This document shows, one piece after another, positions 17,175 to 26,923 of a stretch of DNA of 64,000 nucleotides. The position numbers were made by a program, and so were the translations under genes. Under the pieces are notes generated by a model. That model saw only the letters and a program-made list of their open reading frames with translations. It was not told the DNA's origin and did not search any database. The number at the start of each line of letters is the position of its first letter. Position 1 is the first letter of the stretch. The stretch is taken from assembly GCA_015231825.1 (NCBI GenBank), contig JADGAV010000004.1:89156-153155 (forward strand). The letters run 5' to 3'. Origin of the DNA: SAR324 cluster bacterium (GTDB taxonomy: Bacteria > SAR324 > NAC60-12).

Positions 17175-20100
17175 TCAATATTCAAAAACGACGCTTTGCC
17201 ATTCAAATAAATCACCCAGGCCATCAACGAACTTGGGCGCAAGCGCAATATTTTCTTCTAGTTCAATTTTTACAGTGCTGTCTTCAGGCGTGTGAATTTG
17301 GAAGCAAATTGAAGCATCCCCGGGCGATGTCAAAAGCAACTCCCGCAATGTATTGAGGGATTGAGGAGAGAATTGCTGCTCTGAATAATCGATGGTGATC
17401 CCTTTGCAGGTCTCCTGTCTCAACAGACTGAGCAACTGGATTTTATCGGCGACCAGTCCCACCTCATCGTCTCGATAGCCGACACGACCTGTAACCAATA
17501 TCGGTTCATCCGCCGAAAGCAATTCTTTGACCTCTTCGTAAAGTTTCGCGTATATGGGAATTTCAATGGAACCACGCAGATCTTCCAATTTAATAATGGA
17601 AAATTTTTCGTTTTTCCTCGAAAGCCTGACGGTGCTCGAGATGATTATCCCGGCCAATGAAACGACATCGCCTTCCTTTCGACGTTGTTCTCTAAGGTCA
17701 TAGGTGGAAATCGCCAATTTTTTAATTTCTGACTCGTAACGATCAAGGGGGTGGCCTGAAACATAAAAGCCGAGCGCCTCTTTTTCACAGGCAAGGCGTT
17801 GCTTGGTCGGCCAGTCTTTCACTTCAGGAAATTCAATTTGGGTTTCTGTATTTTGTGCTTCTTCTTTGCTAAGGAGATCAAACAGGGAATTTTGAAGAGG
17901 ATCTTCGGCACGTTGAAATTCAAGTCCAATATGAACGGTTTCTTCCAAAACCTCCAGCAGTTGAGCCCGATTCCGGTTGAGGGAATCAAATGCACCGCAC
18001 TTGACGAATGTTTCCAATACTCTCGAATTGACTTTGCTGAGGTCCACAGTTTTCATAAAATCCATGATGTCAGTAAAACATTTGTCGGGTTTTTTATCTC
18101 TCGCTTCCAAAATTGCGTCAACAGCATTCCCACCGACATTCTTGACAGCATTCAATCCGAACCGGACTGCTTCAATGCGGCTTGCCCTTAAAATGAAATC
18201 GCGATATGCAGAAATCTGCTCCTGGCCTGGCAGTTCCTTTAGCCGAGCAAGTAATGCTTCTTTTTCCTGAAATTCTTCTTTTTCCAATTTTTCCAGAACC
18301 TGAAGAACAGATTCTGGAACTCCCAATCCCTTGAGCATGGTCATACCGGGAGTATCCAATTGGTATTTCAAGAAGGAAACTGTGAATTCGTTAACACTTT
18401 GATTGACATCCGGAGGGAGCACCTCAATTCCCATCTCTCTGCACTCGCTGATGAAGTTGACCACTTTATCCGGATTGTTCATGCTGCAGTTGAGGAGTGC
18501 GGCCATGAACTGAACCGGAAAATGGGCTTTGAGGTAAGCCGTTTGGTAGCTGATCAAACCATAGGCAACCGTGTGAGATTTGTTGAAACCGTAACCTGAA
18601 AAATAATCGATCAAATCAAAAATATTATTCGCTTTTTGCTCTGGAGTTGCGGAGCCGCAACCTTCAACAAAAGCAGGATTGTTCAAGCACCCTGAAACAA
18701 AAATTTCCCGTTGTTCTGTCAATACGGCCGCAATTTTCTTCCCAATGGCTCGTCTTAGCAAATCGGCTTGCCCCAATGTGAAGCCGGCAAGAACCTGGAC
18801 CGCCTGCATGATCTGCTCCTGATACACCATCACTCCATAGGTTTCTTTGAGAATTGCTTCCATGAGAACATGGGGGTAGACGATTTGCTTTCGTCCATGT
18901 TTGCATTGAATGAAATCTTCCACCATTCCCGAACCCAGAGGACCCGGACGGTAGAGTGCAACTATGGCGACAATATCTTCAAAAACACTGGGCTGCATGT
19001 CGAATACCAGTTTTTTCATCCCCGAAGATTCCAGCTGGAAGATTCCCGTGGTATCACCCTGACAAAGAAGATTGAAGGTCAATGGATCGTCCATGGGAAT
19101 CATCTCTAAATCAAAAGGATCATCGAATCGATCAACATTGATCAGTTTAAGGGCCGCTTCTATATTTGAAAGCGTCAACAAGCCAAGAAAATCAAATTTC
19201 ACGGCACCCTGGTCTTCTGCATATTTCATGGTATAGGTAGATTGCAGCGAATCTTCTTTTCCGGTGCAGACAGGCATGACTTCACGAATATCAGTATCCA
19301 TGATAATCACCCCTGCTGCATGGGTTCCCAAATGAGTCGTCAAGCCTTCCAGACTTTTGGCGAGACCAATCAATTTCTGTTCGTTTTCAGTCCCCTCCAG
19401 TTCCATCCGGCTCAAGTCCGGTTCCTGCCTGATCGATTCCTCAAGGTTGATTCCTAGTTTATCAGGAATGAGCTTTGCGATTTTATCGGCTTCTGAATAA
19501 GGAAAATCGAGAACCCGTGCGACTCCCCGAATCGCTCCTTTGGCGCCCAGAGACTGGAATGTTGAAATTTGACAAACGTTGTTTTCCCCATATTTCTTAC
19601 GAACATAATCAATTACTGCTTCACGGCCATTGACCTCAAAGTCGATATCAAAGTCGGGCATACTGATTCGATCCGGATTTAAAAAACGTTCAAACAACAA
19701 ACCGAAACGCAAAGGATCGACATCGGTAATACGCAATGCATAGGCGACTAGAGATCCAGCGCCAGAACCGCGTCCGGGTCCAACCGGAATGCCATTGTCC
19801 TTAGCCCAGTTGATGAAATCGGCAACAATTAAAAAATAACCAGGAAATTCCATCTGAATAATCACATTCAGCTCAAATTCCAAACGATCATCATATTCTT
19901 TGCGGAATTCTGAAAACGGTTCTTCAGGACTGTAGATTTTGAATAAATTTTCCAATCGCTTTTCCAGACCCTCTTTGGCACTGCGAATCATGTAGGAATC
20001 GGGCGTCTCATTTTCAGGAAGTTCAAACTTGGGTAAATAGTAAACTTTGTTGTCGAGTGACAAGTCACACTGATCGGCAATCACTGTGGTATTGCTCAAC

Positions 20101-20891
20101 GATTCTGAGGGAAGCGAAGCAAAGGTTTCCTGCATTTCCTCTTTGCTCTTCAGGTAAAGCTGACTCGGTTTCATTGGTGGAATATCACTATCCGTCACTC
20201 TTTTCTGCAGACCCATCAGTTCCAAAATATAATGGGCATAGGCGTCCTCTTCCGAGAGGTAATGACAATCATTACTTGCCACCAGAGGAATGTTCAATTC
20301 CTGGGCGATGAGGATCAGCTGAGGGTTGACTTCGTCCTGCTCAGGCCTGCCGGTGGATTGCAGCTCGATGTAATAACGGCCTTCGAAAAGATCGCGATAC
20401 CAGGCAGCCAGAGACTTCGCCTCGTTTAAACGTCCATTCAGAATATGCTGGGCCAGTTCACCATTCAATCCAGCACTCAAGGCGATCAGGTTTTCATTGT
20501 ATTTTTCGAGGAGTTCGTGATCGACTCGCGGAAAACCGTAGTGCTTTCCTTCTGTATAAGCGAGACTTGAGAGGTAGGTCAAATTGCGGTAACCTTCACG
20601 GTTTTGACACAGAAGGATTGTTTGATGTGCATTCGGTCCCCGCTGCTCGTAATCGCGTTTGTGCCTGGATTCTTTTGCGACATAAATTCCTGTTCCGATG
20701 ATCGGAGTGATTTCTGCTGCAACGAGTGCGTGGTAGAATTCAATTGCCCCGAACATGTTGCCATGATCGGTGATCGCGCAGGCATGATATTCAAGGGCTT
20801 TTAATTTTTTGGTGAGCGCCTTGATTGGAATGGCCCCCTGCATCAACGAGTATTGCGTATGCAGATGAAGATGAGTGAAGGATTGCGTCAT
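17175..20891 (-). CDS. dnaE: DNA polymerase III alpha subunit
   Basis: The 1238-residue replicative polymerase catalytic subunit opens with the PHP domain (HLHLHTQYSLMQGA, then AITDHGNMFGAIEF). The polymerase core has GPGRGSGAGSL at 371-381 and the metal-binding aspartates in PDFDIDF at 412-418. Later are the GYGFNKSHTVAYGLIS region and a C-terminal OB-fold with beta-clamp-binding surroundings. It acts at the replication fork and is essential. Slightly longer than the E. coli protein (1160). The ATG at 20891 begins exactly at the PHP domain. Confidence 0.97.
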   Translation of the reverse strand: MTQSFTHLHLHTQYSLMQGAIPIKALTKKLKALEYHACAITDHGNMFGAIEFYHALVAAEITPIIGTGIYVAKESRHKRDYEQRGPNAHQTILLCQNREGYRNLTYLSSLAYTEGKHYGFPRVDHELLEKYNENLIALSAGLNGELAQHILNGRLNEAKSLAAWYRDLFEGRYYIELQSTGRPEQDEVNPQLILIAQELNIPLVASNDCHYLSEEDAYAHYILELMGLQKRVTDSDIPPMKPSQLYLKSKEEMQETFASLPSESLSNTTVIADQCDLSLDNKVYYLPKFELPENETPDSYMIRSAKEGLEKRLENLFKIYSPEEPFSEFRKEYDDRLEFELNVIIQMEFPGYFLIVADFINWAKDNGIPVGPGRGSGAGSLVAYALRITDVDPLRFGLLFERFLNPDRISMPDFDIDFEVNGREAVIDYVRKKYGENNVCQISTFQSLGAKGAIRGVARVLDFPYSEADKIAKLIPDKLGINLEESIRQEPDLSRMELEGTENEQKLIGLAKSLEGLTTHLGTHAAGVIIMDTDIREVMPVCTGKEDSLQSTYTMKYAEDQGAVKFDFLGLLTLSNIEAALKLINVDRFDDPFDLEMIPMDDPLTFNLLCQGDTTGIFQLESSGMKKLVFDMQPSVFEDIVAIVALYRPGPLGSGMVEDFIQCKHGRKQIVYPHVLMEAILKETYGVMVYQEQIMQAVQVLAGFTLGQADLLRRAIGKKIAAVLTEQREIFVSGCLNNPAFVEGCGSATPEQKANNIFDLIDYFSGYGFNKSHTVAYGLISYQTAYLKAHFPVQFMAALLNCSMNNPDKVVNFISECREMGIEVLPPDVNQSVNEFTVSFLKYQLDTPGMTMLKGLGVPESVLQVLEKLEKEEFQEKEALLARLKELPGQEQISAYRDFILRASRIEAVRFGLNAVKNVGGNAVDAILEARDKKPDKCFTDIMDFMKTVDLSKVNSRVLETFVKCGAFDSLNRNRAQLLEVLEETVHIGLEFQRAEDPLQNSLFDLLSKEEAQNTETQIEFPEVKDWPTKQRLACEKEALGFYVSGHPLDRYESEIKKLAISTYDLREQRRKEGDVVSLAGIIISSTVRLSRKNEKFSIIKLEDLRGSIEIPIYAKLYEEVKELLSADEPILVTGRVGYRDDEVGLVADKIQLLSLLRQETCKGITIDYSEQQFSPQSLNTLRELLLTSPGDASICFQIHTPEDSTVKIELEENIALAPKFVDGLGDLFEWQSVVFEY

Positions 20892-20942
20892 AGAATATGT
20901 CTGAGAGGAAGATGATATTTTGCGGATTTTGAGTAAGTTCGG

Positions 20943-20970
20943 ATATTATCATTCAGCGAAGAATCCTCAA
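20943..20970 (-). promoter_or_regulatory. Candidate promoter for dnaE
   Basis: On the minus strand TTGAGG (20970-20965) is followed after 16 bases by TAATAT (20948-20943), about 50 bases upstream of the dnaE start. The match to the sigma-70 consensus is moderate, four of six for each box. Confidence 0.35.
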
Positions 20971-21059
20971 GTGCTTATTCTCAAATTTCCAATTTTCAAT
21001 CAATTGATAAAATGTTATTTTTCTAGGGTTTCGACATCACCTTTCCATCAAGGTTCTCA

Positions 21060-22640
21060 TTGAAATATCATGGTTTAAAAGAAAGCGGTGCTTTTGCTTC
21101 AGTTGCCTTTCCTCTGATTCTTTTTGCAGTTGCCGGTATCCTGAGAGTCTATTTTTTCGCTGGTTTTATCCTTTGCGATGACATCCAGGAGTTCTCCGTG
21201 GCACGAGAGATTTTTCAGGGAAATTTCAATGCAGAAGATCAACTGCATTTGCGTTTTGGTGTGTGGGTTTTTAACTGGATAGCATTTCAACTTCTGGGAG
21301 TGTCGGAGTTCAGCTTTTTTCTTCCGACAGTTTTGATGTCTGCCAGTTTTAGCGTGATCGGCTATTTTGTGCTGGTTTCTAAGAAAACTCCTCGCCACTA
21401 TGCCTTTTTGGCGGGACTGGCCATTGCATCAGCGCCATTTGAAATTTTAACGGGGACACTTCGCGCCAATGACCTGATCTTAAGCTGGTTGCTCGCAATC
21501 GGATTTGCATTGTTGATCCGTTTTGAAAAAAGACCGGTTCTTCAGGGAATCAGCGTCTCATTTTTCCTTTGGTTCGGGTTTCACGTCAAACTTTGGGTCG
21601 TATATCTTGTCCCGGTTCTTGCTCTTTATTTTCTGCTTCAAATTGTTCAGAAAAACTGGAAGGGATTCTGTAGCTTTGCAGCGTTTTCAGCCCTGCTTCA
21701 CGGAATCACGATGATTGTCATGCGGGAAATCACCGGTTTTTTCATGCCTTTTCTTCATGCACATGCAGCCACTTATCCGGTTCCCGCACATGATTTGCCG
21801 ATTCTTTTCCTGATGTATCCCAAATATCTTTTTCAAGGCGAGGAGTTTGGCAATACTCTTTTTGGAAGTATCCCCTTTCTATTGATTTTTGGTTTAGGGA
21901 TAAAATTTTATTTTTCGACATTGAAATCCAACACAAAACGCAGACTTGATCGATTAGACTATTGTCTGTTGTGCTACTACGGGACATTTTTTCTATTCAT
22001 TAACTTCTTTCCCAACAGTTTTGTTTTTGATCAGTATTATTCAGCACCACGAATTTTTCGTTACCTTTCTCCCCTTTCGTTTCCTATGACGCTTCATTTG
22101 GTGAAGTTGGTGCTGGATATTTTTCACTGCCGAAAAGTACAGTGGCGGTTGGCCTCCTTCATGCCTGCATTGATACTCATGGGGATATCTGCAGTCAACC
22201 TCTTGCAGGCCCATCACTCCACAGCCCCGGGAAGAACCTACCATCAGACTGTCAAAAAAGTGAGTCAGGAAATTGCTGATGCTGCTCCTCCCCGATTACT
22301 GGTGGAAGTCTGGCTGTCTTTTTTTATGGAAAATTTTTATTTAAAAGAAGCAAATTCCAGGATAGAAGTTTTTCCGATACTGAACACTTCCCATGTTTCA
22401 GAATATGAAAATTGGCTTTCACTGAATCAGAGCAAGCAGCCAAAAGGGACGATGTTATTGACAGGATTGGGAAGTTGTGTCCATTATAATGTCACTTACA
22501 AAGGATTTCAATTGACTCAGTTTCAAAATCCTTTGCACGCCTCCTGGAAAATGTTCAAAGAATTTAATGTGCTAGATTATCTCCCCTATCCGGAACCCGC
22601 TCGACTGTGGGTGCTCTCCGAGAAAATTGAAAGCAAATAA
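21060..22640 (+). CDS. GT39-like membrane glycosyltransferase (ArnT/PMT type)
   Basis: The 526-residue protein has about ten membrane helices and the acidic first-loop motif of GT-C enzymes (AGFILCDDIQEFSVAREI). These enzymes take a sugar from a polyprenyl-phosphate carrier and attach it to a lipid or protein on the outer side of the membrane. The TTG start at 21060 is preceded by AAGG. It shares layout with the two LRR-tailed neighbours (LLGVSEFSFFLPTVLMS here, LFGMSEFTFILPILLSS in the 689-residue protein) but lacks the LRR tail. Three bases separate it from the GT2 gene, so the donor-making and donor-using enzymes are one operon. Confidence 0.82.
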   Translation: MKYHGLKESGAFASVAFPLILFAVAGILRVYFFAGFILCDDIQEFSVAREIFQGNFNAEDQLHLRFGVWVFNWIAFQLLGVSEFSFFLPTVLMSASFSVIGYFVLVSKKTPRHYAFLAGLAIASAPFEILTGTLRANDLILSWLLAIGFALLIRFEKRPVLQGISVSFFLWFGFHVKLWVVYLVPVLALYFLLQIVQKNWKGFCSFAAFSALLHGITMIVMREITGFFMPFLHAHAATYPVPAHDLPILFLMYPKYLFQGEEFGNTLFGSIPFLLIFGLGIKFYFSTLKSNTKRRLDRLDYCLLCYYGTFFLFINFFPNSFVFDQYYSAPRIFRYLSPLSFPMTLHLVKLVLDIFHCRKVQWRLASFMPALILMGISAVNLLQAHHSTAPGRTYHQTVKKVSQEIADAAPPRLLVEVWLSFFMENFYLKEANSRIEVFPILNTSHVSEYENWLSLNQSKQPKGTMLLTGLGSCVHYNVTYKGFQLTQFQNPLHASWKMFKEFNVLDYLPYPEPARLWVLSEKIESK

Positions 22641-22643
22641 GGC

Positions 22644-23621
22644 ATGAAATCTTCTACAAAATTAATTTCTATCGTGGCTCCGGTATTCTGTGAAGAAATT
22701 ATCATTGAAGAGACTTATCGTCAGTTAACCGGTGTTTTGCAGGCGATGGATCATTACCAATACGAATTAATTTTTGTCAACGACGGGAGCACAGATCAAA
22801 CACATTCAATTTTGAAGAAAATTGCAGAACGCGACCATCATCTTAAAGTGATCAGTTTTTCAAGAAATTTTGGACATCAAATGGCCATCACAGCAGGAAT
22901 CGAAAAGGCCCGCGGACACGCGGTGATCACTATTGATTCCGATCTGCAGGATCCTCCTGCATTGATCCCCCAAATGATCGAACTCTGGGAAGCAGGCAAC
23001 GAGGTGGTCTACGCCAAACGCACGGAACGTCAAGGGGAAACTTATTTTAAAAAAATTTCGGCAGTATTCTTCTACAAATTTCTCAACTATCTTTCCAACA
23101 TTGAGATCCCGGAAAATACGGGAGATTTTAGATTGCTGGATCGCAAAGTGGTTGATGTGATCAACAATTTGGAAGAGCACAACCGTTTCATTCGCGGCTT
23201 GGTCAGTTGGGTCGGCTATCGGCAGGTTGCCATCGAATATGTCCGACAGCCGCGACTTGCCGGAAAGAGCAAATATTCACTTGGGAAAATGCTGCGATTC
23301 GCCATCGATGCGCTGCTTTCTTTTTCTAACAAACCACTGCGTTTAGCATTGAATCTGGGATTTTTTTCCATCGTCATTGCTTTCCTCGTCTTAATCTATG
23401 GTTTGGTGATGCATTGGGTCGGAAACACCATTCGCGGCTGGACATCCACGCTGGTTACCATTCTGTTTTTGGGAGGAGTGCAGCTGTTCACAGTCGGCAT
23501 CATAGGGGAATATTTGAGCCGGATGTATGATGATTTAAAGGGTCGTCCTTTGTATGTGATTGATGAAGAACTCAATTTTGATTCATCCGCAGGCGAGGAG
23601 AATATAAATCAGCAGCCATGA
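22644..23621 (+). CDS. Family 2 glycosyltransferase, polyprenyl-phosphate sugar synthase type (DPM1/GtrB-like)
   Basis: The 325-residue enzyme has a GT2 catalytic domain with FVNDGSTDQT, SFSRNFGHQMAITAGIEKA and the metal-binding DSDLQDPP, followed by two C-terminal membrane helices (near 230-300). This architecture charges undecaprenyl phosphate with glucose, mannose or arabinose-type sugars, providing the donor for GT-C enzymes such as the gene just upstream. The 3' end overlaps the tail of the leftward LRR-tailed gene by 13 bases. Confidence 0.92.
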   Translation: MKSSTKLISIVAPVFCEEIIIEETYRQLTGVLQAMDHYQYELIFVNDGSTDQTHSILKKIAERDHHLKVISFSRNFGHQMAITAGIEKARGHAVITIDSDLQDPPALIPQMIELWEAGNEVVYAKRTERQGETYFKKISAVFFYKFLNYLSNIEIPENTGDFRLLDRKVVDVINNLEEHNRFIRGLVSWVGYRQVAIEYVRQPRLAGKSKYSLGKMLRFAIDALLSFSNKPLRLALNLGFFSIVIAFLVLIYGLVMHWVGNTIRGWTSTLVTILFLGGVQLFTVGIIGEYLSRMYDDLKGRPLYVIDEELNFDSSAGEENINQQP

Positions 23622-26600
23622 ATTTCCGTTTTTGAATTAGGAAATTGAAGGTCTTTGCAAAGCAAACCAGGGTTTCCTCCCAGAAACACCGTCTTTAAAT
23701 TGATCAAAGACGAGATCCCTTCAATCCGCGTCAATTGATTCACGTCTATCCTCAGGTCTTTCAGTTCGGTGAGCCCTGTTAAATTGAGACTGGTCAATTG
23801 ATTATTCCCAAGCCAAAGCATCTTTAGCTGCTTCAAATCCGTCAATCCCTGAATTTCTGTGATTTGATTTCCTCCAACAAGCAATCTTCTCAAATCTGCT
23901 AACCCACTTAGATCCAACTTTTTAATCTGGTTTCCTGATAAATTAAGAATTTGCAAAAATCGAAATTTTCGGATGATATTGACATCGGAGATTCCGGCAG
24001 TTTCACATTCCAAAATTTCTGTCTGTTCAATCAATTTGAGGTTTATCGCCTGGGAGGAAATCCCTTTTTTATCCGTATTGAAACGCTTAAAGTTATCTTT
24101 GAGGCAGGTTTCAAGTTGAGGGTCTGGAATGCGGACCGGTGTTTGCTGATTTGATTTGAAACGCAGTTTATATGTGCGAACTTCATCCTGATTCTTCAGT
24201 CCTACTCCCATATATGAACCGTTTGTTTCCAACGAAATGATTCTTTTGTCCTCCAGACCCAGAAGCTGGTCCAAACGGGGCGTATAGAAAAGATTTCCTT
24301 CTGTATCATAGAGATAGAGTTTCCCAAGAAAATGGTTGTAAGTGGCATACCAATCCTCGCCTGTCAGAAGGGGAGCGCATTCTCCAACTCTCGTTATTCG
24401 AGAAGGCCAGACTGCGGCGGGAAAGTCACGTATTAACCGATTCTTTTCGAGGTCATAGACATAAATTCTTTGTGATGCTGAAGCAAGAAGCAGCTCTCCT
24501 TTCCTGCCTAATTTAATTCCAATCAAATCCTGCCTGGGGATTTGAATGGTATCAGCATGGGGAGATGTTGAGAAGAGTGCCCCGTTGGTAGAATCGATAA
24601 ACCACCAATATCCTTTGATAAAAACTGAGCATCCTAATCCGATTTGGCGTTCAATCCGGAGCCGTTCCAAAGTCGATTGAAGACCGTCTAAGTTCTGAGT
24701 CAGATAAAATGCTTCTCTCGTAATAACATGTATTTTCCATGGTGTGTTTTGCTTGTCGACAAAGAGTCCCACTGGAAAAAATGTATCGATTGATTTTGCC
24801 CGGGACTGAATACTGTTTCTGGTTCCCCAAAACCATTCGGGCGGCGCCGAGTTGTCGTCGTTTGGAGGAAGACTCAGGAATAACGGAGTACCGCTCGGGT
24901 AAATTGTCTCTGCTAATTTTGACTGTAGAAGATCTGAATCAAGATTTTCTTCCGGATCCAGGTTTTTTAGAATCGCTTTCACCTCACCCCATCGATTTGT
25001 CGGAATTTGAATTTGAATAGCAGGGAGGTCTTCAGTCGGAGTGCGAAATGTTGTTAAAAAACCACCGACGGAGGTGAGGCGTCGTGCCAGCCAACGTTCC
25101 CATTGAGTGGGCTGTTCAAAATGCCATATGACGTCATTCGGACTGGTTTTCAGAATTTTCTGGTCAATGTATTGGACAAAATCAACACGGTTGTCATCAT
25201 ACATTATTCCGGGAGTGGGAGGTTCCTGATCATAGTTTTGCAGCACGGCATAGAACTCTAAAAAATGATCATTTTTCCCGGCAACCAAGGCCGCCAGTTT
25301 CCCATATACCGGCAACCCTCCCGGGATAGTTCTTCCTTCTCGATTGAGATCTGAATCGACGAGAATCACAAAACTTCCGTTTTTGATCTGCGTTTCCCAT
25401 TGTTTACCTGCTTCCAAACATCTGCGACAGAATTGACCATCTCTGAACCAGAATACATCACCAAAAGGAATTGAAACCTTGTATTGATCGGGCAAGATTT
25501 TATTGAGCAGTACGATACTGGAAAAAGACCAGGCCCCCAACGCAAGAAAAAAAATTCCCAGGACAGAGACCAGATGGGGGAGAGGAATAGTTCTGAAAAT
25601 CCTCGAATTTAGGAGAAATATCACCCCATGCGCCGCCAATGCACACCATCCTAAATCCAGGGTCAATAGCCGGCGGGGCGTGGTCACGCTGAGTGCTGGT
25701 AAAGCTAAACCCGACAAAAATAAAAACAGCCATAAAAATTCTCTGCGAAGGTTTATGACGACGGACCACAGCCCTGCAATTCCCAACAACGCAACTGGTG
25801 CAAAGCAGATTCCGCCAGATTCCATTCCCCATTTGTAAATATTTCCAGGGAGGGTTGAGATGGAGCGGTAGTTTAAAAAGTATAGACGAAAGGCATTTTT
25901 CAGCTCTCGGGCAGCTGAATCTATATTGTAGGTCACATAGTCAATCCACTGTTTTTCTCCTCGATTGCCGGCATAACTTCCATAATCAGGCCAGATAGTT
26001 TCTTTGAATCCAGACGTACTGGTCATCAGATAGGCCGCATAAAGAACAATAATCAATTGAGAGAACAGGGTTAATTTTTTGAAGGCACCGCTGCGTCCCC
26101 TGTGCAGGCCTGAAAACAGAGCGATAAAAGCTAAAGGGAGCGCAACTCTTGCAGCATAGTACTGGTAAAGGCTTCCCCAGGCAGCAATCCCGGCCAGCAG
26201 CATCAGCAAGTGGCTTTTATGTTTGCCCGAGTGGTAGCTCAACCAGATGACCAGCAAAATGTGTGTGGTGGCACCAATGAAGATTCCTCCGGTTCGCGAC
26301 CAAACTATCTGCAAGGGAGAAACAGCAAGCAACGCGGAAAACAGGAGTCCGAAAATTTTGCTGTGACAGCTTCGCCCCAATAACCAGGCAAGAACAATCG
26401 CGCTCATTCCCCAAAAAGATCCGACCAATACCGGAAGGTGAATGGCAGCTCCCCAGATCCATTGAATTCCCATGGCTACCGGCATGAGCAGGGGACTCTG
26501 GTGTACTCTTGTGATTTGGAAATGATTCAGCAGCCCCAGCCACTGCTGCCAAACATCTCCATATTCCATCATCTTGGCAATATGAAGTGGTGTTACTTGA

Positions 26601-26923
26601 GCGAACCAATTTGGAGCATTGAGTGCCTGATCCCATCCGATCAGTCGTGAAGTACCTGCACCTGAAATAATGAGAAACAGGATTGAGAATTCGCGAGAAG
26701 GGGTGAGTGCTGTTTCTGCCTGAAAGAGAAGTGAACCTCTGGGGTAAAAAGGAGTGAGCCAGTCTTGTAACTTTGGGGAAGGGTTTAAAATGGAAATCTT
26801 TCCATGGTTTTTGCGGAGAGTGTGAAGAAGCCAGGCCCCCAGGAAAAAAAGAAAAAAGGAGACTAAAATTTTTTCTGCTAAGGCTGATGCATTGAGGAAA
26901 TCAAGGTTCGTCATCACATCCAT
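23609..26923 (-). CDS. Large GT39-like membrane protein with a propeller-like domain and C-terminal leucine-rich repeats
   Basis: The 1104-residue protein has three regions. The N-terminal half (about 1-470) has some 10-12 membrane helices in GT39-like arrangement. The middle soluble part (about 480-930) ends in short beta-rich repeats (RIYVYDLEKNRLIRDF, KLYLYDTEGNLFYT) that look propeller-like. Residues 932-1104 form a leucine-rich-repeat tail (LNLSGNQIKKLDLSGLADL ... LWLGNNQLTSLNL) ending in HGC. The tail is clearly paralogous to the neighbouring 689-residue protein. The start overlaps the end of that gene. An ATG at 26914 is an alternative start. Substrate and surface role are unknown. Confidence 0.75.
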   Translation of the reverse strand: MDVMTNLDFLNASALAEKILVSFFLFFLGAWLLHTLRKNHGKISILNPSPKLQDWLTPFYPRGSLLFQAETALTPSREFSILFLIISGAGTSRLIGWDQALNAPNWFAQVTPLHIAKMMEYGDVWQQWLGLLNHFQITRVHQSPLLMPVAMGIQWIWGAAIHLPVLVGSFWGMSAIVLAWLLGRSCHSKIFGLLFSALLAVSPLQIVWSRTGGIFIGATTHILLVIWLSYHSGKHKSHLLMLLAGIAAWGSLYQYYAARVALPLAFIALFSGLHRGRSGAFKKLTLFSQLIIVLYAAYLMTSTSGFKETIWPDYGSYAGNRGEKQWIDYVTYNIDSAARELKNAFRLYFLNYRSISTLPGNIYKWGMESGGICFAPVALLGIAGLWSVVINLRREFLWLFLFLSGLALPALSVTTPRRLLTLDLGWCALAAHGVIFLLNSRIFRTIPLPHLVSVLGIFFLALGAWSFSSIVLLNKILPDQYKVSIPFGDVFWFRDGQFCRRCLEAGKQWETQIKNGSFVILVDSDLNREGRTIPGGLPVYGKLAALVAGKNDHFLEFYAVLQNYDQEPPTPGIMYDDNRVDFVQYIDQKILKTSPNDVIWHFEQPTQWERWLARRLTSVGGFLTTFRTPTEDLPAIQIQIPTNRWGEVKAILKNLDPEENLDSDLLQSKLAETIYPSGTPLFLSLPPNDDNSAPPEWFWGTRNSIQSRAKSIDTFFPVGLFVDKQNTPWKIHVITREAFYLTQNLDGLQSTLERLRIERQIGLGCSVFIKGYWWFIDSTNGALFSTSPHADTIQIPRQDLIGIKLGRKGELLLASASQRIYVYDLEKNRLIRDFPAAVWPSRITRVGECAPLLTGEDWYATYNHFLGKLYLYDTEGNLFYTPRLDQLLGLEDKRIISLETNGSYMGVGLKNQDEVRTYKLRFKSNQQTPVRIPDPQLETCLKDNFKRFNTDKKGISSQAINLKLIEQTEILECETAGISDVNIIRKFRFLQILNLSGNQIKKLDLSGLADLRRLLVGGNQITEIQGLTDLKQLKMLWLGNNQLTSLNLTGLTELKDLRIDVNQLTRIEGISSLINLKTVFLGGNPGLLCKDLQFPNSKTEIHGC

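Noticed and set aside
25500..25838. Open frames of about 110 codons on both strands
   Set aside because: They are shadows inside the 1104-residue glycosyltransferase gene.
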